DNA of 64,000 nt from Pyrinomonas methylaliphatogenes (GTDB lineage: Bacteria > Acidobacteriota > Blastocatellia > Pyrinomonadales > Pyrinomonadaceae), in contig NZ_CBXV010000007.1 of NCBI RefSeq assembly GCF_000820845.2, positions 62,082 to 126,081 on the forward strand, written 5' to 3'. This document shows, piece after piece, positions 9,387-17,289 of this stretch. The position numbers were made by a program, and so were the translations under genes. Under the pieces are notes generated by a model. The model ran no database searches and was not told the origin of the DNA. It saw nothing but the letters and a program-made list of their open reading frames with translations. How positions within the stretch are numbered: the stretch's first letter is position 1; each line of letters starts with the position of its first letter.

Positions 9387-10003
9387 TCTGCGCTTAAGTG
9401 CGCTTCCCCATCCGTCGTGATGCGTTCGACCGCTTCGAGCAGATTGGGCGCGATCAGATCGGGCATATGTTCCCATCGCGCTCGTTGATATTCCCATTCG
9501 CCGAGTCCGTAACCGGTGAGCACGAAGGCGGCGCGCAGACCGGCATTGCGCGCCAGTTCGATGTCGCTGTAACGGTCGCCGATCATCCAACTTCGCGTTA
9601 GGTCTATGGCTAAATCGCGCGCCGCGCGCTGGACCAAACCGGGCTTCGGTTTGCGGCAATCGCAGTCTTGGCGGTAAGGCGGTTCGCCGACCGACGGATG
9701 ATGTGGGCAGTAGTAGATGGCATCCAAGCGCGCGCCTTCGCTCTCCAACCGTTCGCGCAGCAGGCGGTGAACTTCCAAGACAAGATCTTCGCTGAAGTAA
9801 CCGCGCGCGATGCCAGCTTGGTTTGTTATGATGATCGCCAGCCAACCCGCCCGATTCAGTCTCCGGATCGCTTCGGCGGAGAAAGGGAAGAGGCGAAAGC
9901 GCGACGGATGGTTGACGTATCCAACCTCTTCGGAAAGCGTCCCATCGCGGTCGATGAATACCGCGCGACGTAGCTTAGGTTCAGCGATTACTGATCGGTC
10001 CAT
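9362..10003 (-). CDS. gmhB: D-glycero-beta-D-manno-heptose 1,7-bisphosphate 7-phosphatase
   Basis: A HAD-superfamily phosphatase that removes the 7-phosphate from heptose bisphosphate. Motif I is FIDRDGTL with catalytic Asp18 and Asp20, motif II is ITNQAGIARG, and motif IV is MIGDRYSDIELARNAG. A zinc-binding loop with CPHHP and DCDCRKP is characteristic of GmhB and separates it from histidinol phosphatase. It overlaps the waaF 3' end by 23 bases. Its last codons are duplicated downstream. Confidence 0.92.
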   Translation of the reverse strand: MDRSVIAEPKLRRAVFIDRDGTLSEEVGYVNHPSRFRLFPFSAEAIRRLNRAGWLAIIITNQAGIARGYFSEDLVLEVHRLLRERLESEGARLDAIYYCPHHPSVGEPPYRQDCDCRKPKPGLVQRAARDLAIDLTRSWMIGDRYSDIELARNAGLRAAFVLTGYGLGEWEYQRARWEHMPDLIAPNLLEAVERITTDGEAHLSAESPVWLKS

Positions 10004-11126
10004 CGTTATGGATGTTTCGCTCGATATTCGCCTTCGATTGCGAACCGTTTGCTGATTCTAGCAGAGGCCGCTGGAGGATTCGAAAGGCTTTGGCGAAGAT
10101 CTCGTCCGCCGTGATGTCGGTCATGCAGCGATGGTCGATCGGGCATTGACGCAAATGGCACGGGGCGCATGGCGGAGGATGGTGTACGATCTCCGCCGTT
10201 GGCGAAAAAGGGCGCGTCCTTGTCGGATCGGTCGGGCCAAAGATGACGAGCGTCGGTTTGCCGAGCGCTCCGCCGATGTGAGCTGGGCCGGTGTCGTTGG
10301 TGACGAGCAGATCGGCGATGCTGAGCAAGGCCGTGACCTGTTCGATGTCTAGCGTGCCGGTGAGGATTTTAGGTTCATGTTTCATCTTCGCAGCCACTTC
10401 CCGGGCTACCTCCATTTCGCTCGGCGCGCCGATCAGCACGATTTCAGCGTTCAATTCATCTATCAAACGATCCCCCAAGGCGGCGAAGCGGTCGGCGGGC
10501 CAACGTTTCGCTTCGCTGTTGGTCGAGCCCGGGCAGAGGGCGACGAGCGGTCCGCTAATGGACATCCCCCGCTCGCGTAAAATGGCGCGTATGCGCGCTT
10601 GGCGCTGCGGCGAAACTTCGAGGCACGGTGCGAGCGCGGCCCCATCCGAGAGGGGGGAGCTTTGACGGGCGCAAAGCAGCCTTTCGATCTCCGTCGCGAG
10701 ATTGAGGTAGTAGAAGACTTCGTGCCGCTCGGCGCGCCAAGTTGGAAGGCGCACCGGATGCGTAAGGAGAAGGGCGCGCCCGTCGGTCGCGTACCCGATG
10801 CGGGTTGGGATGCGCGCCAAAGCGGCGATCAGCGCCGCTTCGAATGCGTTCTGAAAGAGCACGGCCAGATCGAACGTCGCTTGGCGCAATCGCTTCGCTT
10901 GTCGTAGCGGAGAGAGGAAGGAGCGGCGTTGGTAGATCAGGAGTTCGTCGATGAGATCGCTTTCGGCGAACAGTCCGGCGGTCCATGGGCGCGCAACGTA
11001 TGCGAGATGAGCGTGCGGGAAAATCCGCCGCAAGTGCTTGAGAGCGGGAAGCGAGATGACGGTGTCGCCCACCCAACTGGTGCCATGCACGAGTATGCGT
11101 TCGATTTGTGCGGATGATCGGCTCAC
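9981..11126 (-). CDS. waaF: lipopolysaccharide heptosyltransferase II
   Basis: A GT9 transferase that adds the second inner-core heptose. The N-terminus ILVHGTSWVGDTVISLPALK contains the GDTVISLPAL motif of WaaF, and the C-terminal domain has ALCPGSTNSEAKRWP and VTNDTGPAHIGGALGKPTLVIFGPTDP for ADP-heptose binding. It starts with GTG at 11126, preceded by GGGAGAAG. A CxxC-like CAPCHLRQCPIDHRC segment lies near residue 330, as in many WaaF proteins. It is the first gene of the overlapping waaF-gmhB-hldA-hldC-waaC run, downstream of the SDR gene. Confidence 0.92.
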   Translation of the reverse strand: MSRSSAQIERILVHGTSWVGDTVISLPALKHLRRIFPHAHLAYVARPWTAGLFAESDLIDELLIYQRRSFLSPLRQAKRLRQATFDLAVLFQNAFEAALIAALARIPTRIGYATDGRALLLTHPVRLPTWRAERHEVFYYLNLATEIERLLCARQSSPLSDGAALAPCLEVSPQRQARIRAILRERGMSISGPLVALCPGSTNSEAKRWPADRFAALGDRLIDELNAEIVLIGAPSEMEVAREVAAKMKHEPKILTGTLDIEQVTALLSIADLLVTNDTGPAHIGGALGKPTLVIFGPTDPTRTRPFSPTAEIVHHPPPCAPCHLRQCPIDHRCMTDITADEIFAKAFRILQRPLLESANGSQSKANIERNIHNDGPISNR

Positions 11127-11154
11127 CTTCTCCCATTCGGCGTAGCTCAGCTCT

Positions 11155-11994
11155 TCAACCGATGATTCGGCGTATGCCCTCTTCGAGGGAGACGATCGGC
11201 TCCCAATCGAGTTCGGCGCGAGCGCGCGCGATATCGGCGACGTAATTCACTGGAACGGGCGTCGCTTCGCTCGGTTCGATGAGCGGCTCGCGCCCCATGA
11301 GACGCCCGATCAGTTCGACTATTTCGCGTAAACTGGCCGCATGGCGGACGCCCGCGCCGAGATTGTACAATCCGCGCCGTATGTTCGAATCTATAAAGGC
11401 GCGGCAGGCGCGCGCGAAATCCTCGACGTAGAGCGGATCGCGACGCGGCGTTCCATCGAGCGGCAACCTGATCGGCAGATTGCGGCTGATCCTTTCGATG
11501 TAGTTCCCCACGAAGCTCGGCTGATTGCCTTCGGACGAAGGCGCATAGACGGGCGAAAGACGAAAGATGCAAACTCGCAGATCGCGCGCCTGCGCGTAGA
11601 AATCCACGTAACGCTCACCGATCAGCTTCGACCATTCGAACGCCGCTTGACCGCAGTAGTCGGTCGGACATGTTTCGGGAACCTCTTCGTAGCGATCCGC
11701 GTGCATGCCGTAGACATCTTTGGTCGAGGCATAAATGAAGATGGCGCCGCGACGCACGTGGCGCAGGACGTGCGCTGTGCCTTCGGCGTTGACGCGGAAA
11801 CATGTCTCGGCAGCGGCGGGCGATTTGTCCGAGTGCGCGGCCAGATGGATCACCGCGTCATAATCGCTGATGATCGTGGCATCGTGCGGATTCAGAATAT
11901 CGCAGTAAGAGCGACGCGAAAAGTCGTCGGCGTTGAAGAATCGGCGAAGATAAGTGCCGAGATAGCCGCTGCCGCCTGTGATTAAGATCTTCAA
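11155..11994 (-). CDS. NAD-dependent epimerase/dehydratase (extended SDR) with altered active site
   Basis: A 279-residue sugar-nucleotide SDR beginning MKILITGGSGYLGTYLRRFF (GxxGxxG NAD-binding loop). HLAAHSDKSP and the strand YASTKDVYG are in order, and the C-terminus has RDPLYVEDFARAC and NLGAGV. The expected YxxxK catalytic motif reads FEWSK (codon TTC at about 11637-11639), so the catalytic Tyr is replaced by Phe. A nearby Tyr in TDYCG might substitute, or the protein may use a different chemistry. Position suggests a role in LPS sugar supply, but it is not a convincing HldD (ADP-heptose epimerase). Confidence 0.8.
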   Translation of the reverse strand: MKILITGGSGYLGTYLRRFFNADDFSRRSYCDILNPHDATIISDYDAVIHLAAHSDKSPAAAETCFRVNAEGTAHVLRHVRRGAIFIYASTKDVYGMHADRYEEVPETCPTDYCGQAAFEWSKLIGERYVDFYAQARDLRVCIFRLSPVYAPSSEGNQPSFVGNYIERISRNLPIRLPLDGTPRRDPLYVEDFARACRAFIDSNIRRGLYNLGAGVRHAASLREIVELIGRLMGREPLIEPSEATPVPVNYVADIARARAELDWEPIVSLEEGIRRIIG

Positions 11995-12055
11995 TTTCAG
12001 ATCGTTTAGAACTTTCTTCGGGCTCCGCGCCTTACGCGAAGCGATCCATTCGGAA

Positions 12056-12277
12056 TCAAACGGCCTTGTAATCGCGCTTCATGCGCCGCCATCCGGGCCG
12101 CACGATGACGCGCTTCTCCTCGCGTCCGACGCAGTCCCAACAGACATAATGAATGTCATTATCCGCGCCAACGTACTGGATGAAATGGTCTGTTTCGGAA
12201 TCGCATCGCTCGCAGCGGACGACGGGCCGCCCTTCGGTTCTGATGTCAGACGAGACGAATGGCAAAGGTGCGCTCAA
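12056..12277 (-). CDS. small zinc-ribbon protein
   Basis: A 73-residue protein with two Cys pairs (CERC and CWDC) about 26 residues apart, typical of a zinc ribbon, and a basic C-terminus (PGWRRMKRDYK). The start is TTG 12277, chosen because a perfect AGGAGGT lies 13 bases upstream and no ATG or GTG is in frame between them. Function is unknown. It is isolated between the SDR and the divergent penicillin-binding protein gene. Confidence 0.6.
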   Translation of the reverse strand: MSAPLPFVSSDIRTEGRPVVRCERCDSETDHFIQYVGADNDIHYVCWDCVGREEKRVIVRPGWRRMKRDYKAV

Positions 12278-12440
12278 CGCTTGATCAAGGACCTCCTTCG
12301 CTCACCTACTCTCTGGAAGAACCCGCAGGACAAGAAAATACATCAAAGAGATGGCGCTTACCAAATGGCGGATCCGGTTCATTGAGCTAAATCTGGAGTG
12401 GACATGAGGCGCGCGAACGGTTTAGATTGAGATTCGGTTT

Positions 12441-12470
12441 AGGCGCTTGAAAGTAGCCGTTCGAGCGCCT
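12441..12470 (+). promoter_or_regulatory. hairpin in the leader of the PBP gene
   Basis: AGGCGCT (12441-12447) pairs perfectly with AGCGCCT (12464-12470) across a 16-base loop, ending five bases before the GTG start at 12476. A weak T-run follows. It could modulate translation initiation. Confidence 0.35.
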
Positions 12471-12475
12471 TTCGC

Positions 12476-15232
12476 GTGAAGATGGCGGTCGGTCATCCAA
12501 CCAAGCAAAGGCGTCGGTCGTCGAAGGCGCGAGTGGTGCGGTATGACGACTGGGCGGAGCCGCGGCGCGAATGGTGGCGGCGTCTCTTCAGCGCGCCGGT
12601 CATCGCCGTGCTCGCCGTTCTGGCGACAGCCTGCCTAGGGGTTTTGGCGTATTACTACGTCGTCTTCTCGGCGCGCATCGACCGTCTGTTGCGCGGAGAG
12701 ATCTTCACGCGATCGGCGGGGATCTATGCGGCGCCGAAAGAGATCCGCGTAGGGGAGAACCTGTCGCTTGACGACCTGATCGCGCTTTTGAAGCGCGCCG
12801 GTTACGTCGAACGCGGGCAGCAGGCCGACAGTTCACGCGGTCGTTATGCCGTTGAGGGCACCGCCGTCGAGATCGAACCGAGCGAAAATAGCGTGATCGA
12901 TGGGCAGCGCGTCTTTGCGCGACTGCGCGTGCAGTTTGCGCGCGGCGGAAGAGGCATCGCCTCGATCACCGATCTTGACAACAGCAGGCGAATCACGCGC
13001 GCGTGGCTCGAACCAGAGCAGATCAGTTCCGTCATGGGGCGCGAGCGCGAGAAACGTCGCGTCATCGGATTCAAAGATCTGCCGCCGCATCTCGTCAAAG
13101 CGATCCTCGTCACGGAGGACCGGAGTTTCTTCGAGCATCCGGGGATCAATTTTCGCGGCATCTTGCGCGCGCTATGGCGCCGTTACGATGCGGATCCGAA
13201 CTCGCCTCTCGCCCGCCAGGGCGGATCGAGCATCACGCAACAACTCGTGAAGAATCTCCTGCTCTCGCCCGAAAGGACGCTGCGCCGCAAGCTGGCCGAA
13301 GCTTATATGTCTCTCATCCTAGAGACGCGCTTGTCGAAAGAGGAGATCTTCGCGCTCTACTGCAACGAGGTCTATTTGGGCCAGCAGGCCGGATTTTCGA
13401 TCAACGGTTTCGGCGAAGCGGCGCAAGCCTACTTCAACAAGGATGTCACCGAATTGACCTTGCCGGAGGCGGCCTTCCTCGCCGGGCTGATCCGCAGTCC
13501 GAATCGTTATAACCCGTATCGCGATCCGGAGCGAGCGACGGCACGGCGCAATCAGGTCCTGCAGTCGATGGCCGAGGCCGGCGCGATCACGCCGCAGGAG
13601 GCGGCTGAAGCGCAGGCGACGCCGCTCAAGGTCGCTCCGGCCAAAGGGCGGGTTGATATCTCTGAGGCGCCGTATTTCGTCGATTACGTGCAGAATCTGC
13701 TCGGCGACTACCTCGCCGATATGAGCGCGGCGCAACATCTGCGCATCTACACGTCGATCGACATGGATCTGCAGCGCGCCGCTTATGCTGCCGTAGCTAA
13801 ACAGCTCGCTGCGCTCGATCGCGTCTTGGCGCGTAGAAAGATCGCGCCCGGGACGGTGCAAGCGGCGCTCGTCGCGCTGAACGCGCAGACGGGCGAGATC
13901 GTGGCGATGGTCGGCGGGCGCGATTACGAGAAGAGTCAACTCAATCGGGTCGAAGCTTTGCGTCAGCCCGGTTCCGTCTTCAAACCGTTCGTCTATGCCA
14001 CGGCGCTCAACACGGCTTATGATCCCGTGCCGCGTGTGATCACTGCCGCGACGACCTTCATGGACGAGCCGAAGACGTTCACCTTCGACGATCAGGAATA
14101 TTCGCCCGGCAACTTCGGCGATCAATACACTTACGCTCCGGTCACCTTGCGCGATGCGCTGGTGCGGAGTCTGAACGTCGTCACGGTCGAAGTGGCGAAT
14201 GAGGTGACCATTGGGCGGGTGATGAACTTGGCGGCGAAGGCTGGACTTCCCAAGCCAGCGCGTCCGTACTTGGCGATGGCGCTCGGCACCAACGAGGCGA
14301 CGCCGCTGCAGATCGCTTCGGCTTACACGGCCTTCGCTCAAAACGGGGTCCGTGTCACACCGGTTGCCATCGATCGGATCACGACCGGGCGCGGCGAGAC
14401 GGTGGTCGCTCCCGTCGGGCAGAAGAACGAGGTGCTGACGCCCGAGGTGGCGTTCATCATGACATCGATGATGAAGGATGTGGTTAATCGGGGCACGGCG
14501 GCGCGTTTGCGCGCGCGCGGATTTCGGGCCAACGTTGCGGGCAAGACCGGGACGTCGCGCGATGGTTGGTTTGCCGGTTACACGCCTTCGCTCGTTTGCG
14601 TCGTGTGGGTCGGTTTCGACGATGGTTCACAACTGGGTCTGACCGGGGCCGACTCGGCTTTGCCGATCTGGGCCGACTTTATGACTGCGGCGCTCAACGA
14701 GCATCCCGAGTGGACCGGCGATTGGCAGATGCCTGCCGGGATAGAGACGGCGGAGATAGATCCGACGACGGGGCAACTGGCCGCGCCCGATAGCCCGAAC
14801 AAGCGACTCGAATATTTCATCCGCGGCACGGCTCCGACCGTACAGAGTCAAGCGCCGCCCGAAGCATCGCCGACGCCCGAGATAGAGATGCCCGATGCGC
14901 CGCCGCCTGATTTGCCGGTGCCGGAAGCTTCGCCTGCGGAACCGACTCAGGGGGCGGAGAGGCCGCGCCTTGAAAGCCGCGGCCTCTCGCAGCCTGATGG
15001 TTCGGCGCGATCCGTCGGGACGATCACGCTCGATATAGATCCGACGACCGGCTTGATCGCGGCGCCGACCTGTCCGGTGATCAGATCGAAGACTTTCATC
15101 ATCGGGCAAGAACCGCGCCGTTACTGCGGGCCGCAGTATCACACCGGAAGAAGCGGCGCACTTGGTGAGCGGGAACCGCCTCGCAGCGATGGCTCTTCTC
15201 GCCCGAGATTGATCGCGCCGCGTGGGCCCTGA
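12476..15232 (+). CDS. class A penicillin-binding protein (transglycosylase/transpeptidase)
   Basis: A 918-residue bifunctional peptidoglycan synthase. A basic cytoplasmic tail is followed by one membrane helix (about residues 42-65), a small PBP1B-like UB2H segment, then the GT51 transglycosylase with the catalytic Glu in ILVTEDRSFFEHPG (about residue 213) and RQGGSSITQQLVKN. The transpeptidase has the SxxK motif in GSVFKPF (Ser near 500), SLN in RSLNVVTVE, and KTGTSRDGW near 688. The last 150 residues are Pro-rich, low complexity and end in a repeated DPTTG element (EIDPTTGQLAAPDSP and DIDPTTGLIAAPTCP). Start is GTG 12476 or ATG 12482. Confidence 0.93.
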   Translation: MKMAVGHPTKQRRRSSKARVVRYDDWAEPRREWWRRLFSAPVIAVLAVLATACLGVLAYYYVVFSARIDRLLRGEIFTRSAGIYAAPKEIRVGENLSLDDLIALLKRAGYVERGQQADSSRGRYAVEGTAVEIEPSENSVIDGQRVFARLRVQFARGGRGIASITDLDNSRRITRAWLEPEQISSVMGREREKRRVIGFKDLPPHLVKAILVTEDRSFFEHPGINFRGILRALWRRYDADPNSPLARQGGSSITQQLVKNLLLSPERTLRRKLAEAYMSLILETRLSKEEIFALYCNEVYLGQQAGFSINGFGEAAQAYFNKDVTELTLPEAAFLAGLIRSPNRYNPYRDPERATARRNQVLQSMAEAGAITPQEAAEAQATPLKVAPAKGRVDISEAPYFVDYVQNLLGDYLADMSAAQHLRIYTSIDMDLQRAAYAAVAKQLAALDRVLARRKIAPGTVQAALVALNAQTGEIVAMVGGRDYEKSQLNRVEALRQPGSVFKPFVYATALNTAYDPVPRVITAATTFMDEPKTFTFDDQEYSPGNFGDQYTYAPVTLRDALVRSLNVVTVEVANEVTIGRVMNLAAKAGLPKPARPYLAMALGTNEATPLQIASAYTAFAQNGVRVTPVAIDRITTGRGETVVAPVGQKNEVLTPEVAFIMTSMMKDVVNRGTAARLRARGFRANVAGKTGTSRDGWFAGYTPSLVCVVWVGFDDGSQLGLTGADSALPIWADFMTAALNEHPEWTGDWQMPAGIETAEIDPTTGQLAAPDSPNKRLEYFIRGTAPTVQSQAPPEASPTPEIEMPDAPPPDLPVPEASPAEPTQGAERPRLESRGLSQPDGSARSVGTITLDIDPTTGLIAAPTCPVIRSKTFIIGQEPRRYCGPQYHTGRSGALGEREPPRSDGSSRPRLIAPRGP

Positions 15233-15315
15233 GGCGAAAGGTTAAGATCGACTGCCACAAACGCGGAGACGGAGAGGCTGAAGCGCCGTTGTGAATTGAA
15301 GAAGAACCTCGCTGG

Positions 15316-16875
15316 CTAGGCTCGTGAACCGAGGAGTTGGCATATCGCTTCGTCGTCGAGCCCTTCCTGTTTTATGTCAGTTGAAGGCCATCCATTTAAA
15401 TAGCTCTCCGTCAACTTGCGGAAGTGATAGCCCATCGCCGCCAGCGTCATCGCGTGCGCGAAGCGTCGCGGGCACGCGGCCAGCGTGCGCGCCACATAGC
15501 GCCAGAACGATGTGCGCGCTGGGTCGCGGATGCCTAGTTCCAACACCAAGCGCACCAAAGCGGCCAGATCGTGGACCAGTTCGTTGTGGCGCGATTCAAA
15601 ACCGGAGTGGGCCAACCGCTTCAGACATTCGAGCGCGCGGTTGTAGTACTCCGTTGGACTATAGATCGTTTGCAGGATGCGTTTGTAACCGTCAATCAAT
15701 CGTCCGGCGTCCATGCGCGGGATGAAGTTGAGCGAACAATCCGTGTTGTTGCCGCTGCTTTCGCCGAGCAATCTCCCTTCGCGTTCCAACCGCCGCCACA
15801 GTTGAGTCCCCGGCAGCGCGTTGAGCAGTCCGACCATGGCCAGCGGGATAGCGCTCTCGCGTATGAACTCGATCTGACGATCGAAGATGTCGGGCGGGTC
15901 ATGATCGAAACCGACGATGAACCCAGCCATCACTTCCATGCCATAGGATTGGATCTTGCGTACCGCGTCGAGAAGATCGCGTTGCAGGTTCTGCCCCTTC
16001 TGCGCTTCGGCGAGGCTCTCCTTGACGGGCGTTTCGATGCCCAGAAAGACGCGCCGGAAGCCCGCGCGGCGCATCATCTCGAGAAGTTCATCGTCTTCGG
16101 CGAGATTGACGCTCGCTTCCGTGAAGAGGCTGAACGGATAGCGGTGTCGTTGTTGCCACTCGGCCAGTTCAGGCAGCAGTCGTTTGACGTTGCGTTTGTT
16201 GCCGATGAAGTTATCATCGACGATGAAGACCGATCCGCGCCAGCCCGTTGCGCGCAGCGCGTCGAGTTCGGTCAGCATCTGAGCGGGCGATTTCGTCCGC
16301 GGCACGCGCCCGTAGATCTCGATGATGTCGCAGAACTCGCAGCGAAACGGACAGCCGCGCGAATACTGCACGCTCATCGAAACGTAGCGGCGCAGATCAA
16401 CCAAGTTGAATTCGGGCACCGGCGTCAGTTCGAGCGACGGGCGTTCGCGACTGGCGTAGATCCGTTCGGTCGCGCCGCCGTGCGTGAACTCCTCGATGAA
16501 ACGCGGCAGCGTCTCTTCGGCCTCGCCGAAGAAGAGGTAGTCGGCGGGCAAATCCTCGCAGGTCGTCGTCACGTAGGGACCGCCGACGGCGACGGGTTTG
16601 CCGAGGAGCTTGCACTGTTGGACCACCGCGCGCAGCGAGTCTTTCTGCACGAGCATGGCGCTTGCGAAGACGATGTCAGCCCACTCGATATCCGCTCGCT
16701 TGAGCGGCTCGACGTTCATGTCAACCAAGCGCCGCTGCCAGTTTGCCGGCAGCATCGCGGCGACGGTCATCAATCCGAGCGGCGGAAAGGCCGAACGTTT
16801 GCCTTCGAACTTCAGCGCGTGTCGAAAGCTCCAGTAGGTGTCAGGGAATTGCGGATAGACGAGAAGCGCTTTCAT
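15316..16875 (-). CDS. B12-binding radical SAM protein with DUF4070-type C-terminus
   Basis: A 519-residue cobalamin-binding radical SAM enzyme. An N-terminal B12-binding-like domain ([17 protein letters not shown] ... [13 protein letters not shown]) is followed by the radical SAM core with Cys175, Cys179 and Cys182 in CPFRCEFC, the glycine-rich [10 protein letters not shown] and FLGIETP motifs, and a DUF4070-like C-terminus. Relatives methylate unactivated carbons; the HpnP hopanoid methylases belong to the wider group, but this is not specific enough to assign. The gene is monocistronic. A candidate promoter TTGAAA-N17-TCATAA lies upstream at about 16935-16965 (minus strand). Confidence 0.85.
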   Translation of the reverse strand: MKALLVYPQFPDTYWSFRHALKFEGKRSAFPPLGLMTVAAMLPANWQRRLVDMNVEPLKRADIEWADIVFASAMLVQKDSLRAVVQQCKLLGKPVAVGGPYVTTTCEDLPADYLFFGEAEETLPRFIEEFTHGGATERIYASRERPSLELTPVPEFNLVDLRRYVSMSVQYSRGCPFRCEFCDIIEIYGRVPRTKSPAQMLTELDALRATGWRGSVFIVDDNFIGNKRNVKRLLPELAEWQQRHRYPFSLFTEASVNLAEDDELLEMMRRAGFRRVFLGIETPVKESLAEAQKGQNLQRDLLDAVRKIQSYGMEVMAGFIVGFDHDPPDIFDRQIEFIRESAIPLAMVGLLNALPGTQLWRRLEREGRLLGESSGNNTDCSLNFIPRMDAGRLIDGYKRILQTIYSPTEYYNRALECLKRLAHSGFESRHNELVHDLAALVRLVLELGIRDPARTSFWRYVARTLAACPRRFAHAMTLAAMGYHFRKLTESYLNGWPSTDIKQEGLDDEAICQLLGSRA

Positions 16876-17144
16876 GTGTGATCTCCTTACCGGATCATTG
16901 AGGGGCGAGGATCTGTGAACGGAAGCCCATCGACTTTATGACCCATTGCCCGCGAATCTTTCAAACGCGCGCCCATCCTAATCTTCAGGTGAGTCGGTGT
17001 CAATAGGGTCGGAGCGTGAGATCCGCCAGCGCTTCGATTTCGTCATCGCTGAGGCCCCATCGGAGACCCAAACGATCGGGCTCTTCTTCGCTGAATTCAA
17101 CCCCGATTCGCAAAGCTCGCGGATTTGTCGAAAATTGGGGGAGA

Positions 17145-17160
17145 CGGCAGTCGCTTTGCG
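17145..17160 (+). promoter_or_regulatory. candidate sigma-54 promoter for phosphoketolase
   Basis: CGGCAGTCGCTTTGCG matches TGGCAYR-N4-TTGCW with correct GG/GC spacing and a perfect TTGC; the first T is C and position 6 deviates. It is 130 bases upstream of the xfp ATG. It is weaker than the cyd and flavoprotein promoters. Confidence 0.45.
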
Positions 17161-17166
17161 GCAAGG

Positions 17167-17273
17167 TTGGTATGAGGATTGAAGCATCGGTTAATATGCT
17201 TCCCAATAGTGCTCGAGACGATAGGCGGACATCCCGTGTTGGCATGAGGATTAAGGCGTCTTTAATATGCTTC
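17167..17273 (+). repeat. direct-repeat doublet in the phosphoketolase leader
   Basis: Two copies of about 36 bp (17167-17202 and 17239-17273; period 72) share the pattern TTGG-ATGAGGATT ... TTAATATGCTTC. The first copy also contains an inverted repeat, GAAGCAT ... ATGCTTC, at 17181-17202. The second copy ends just before the xfp Shine-Dalgarno. Each copy also looks like a degraded -24/-12 element (TTGGTATGAGGATTG). Confidence 0.8.
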
Positions 17274-17289
17274 GGGGGGAGATAGAGTT

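Noticed and set aside
15571-16881. A 436-codon frame opposite the radical SAM gene
   Set aside because: No motif and fully antisense to a well supported gene.
17000-17245. Possible 81-residue minus-strand protein before phosphoketolase
   Set aside because: It overlaps the repeats and the candidate promoter, and no family or Shine-Dalgarno supports it; conservation would be needed.
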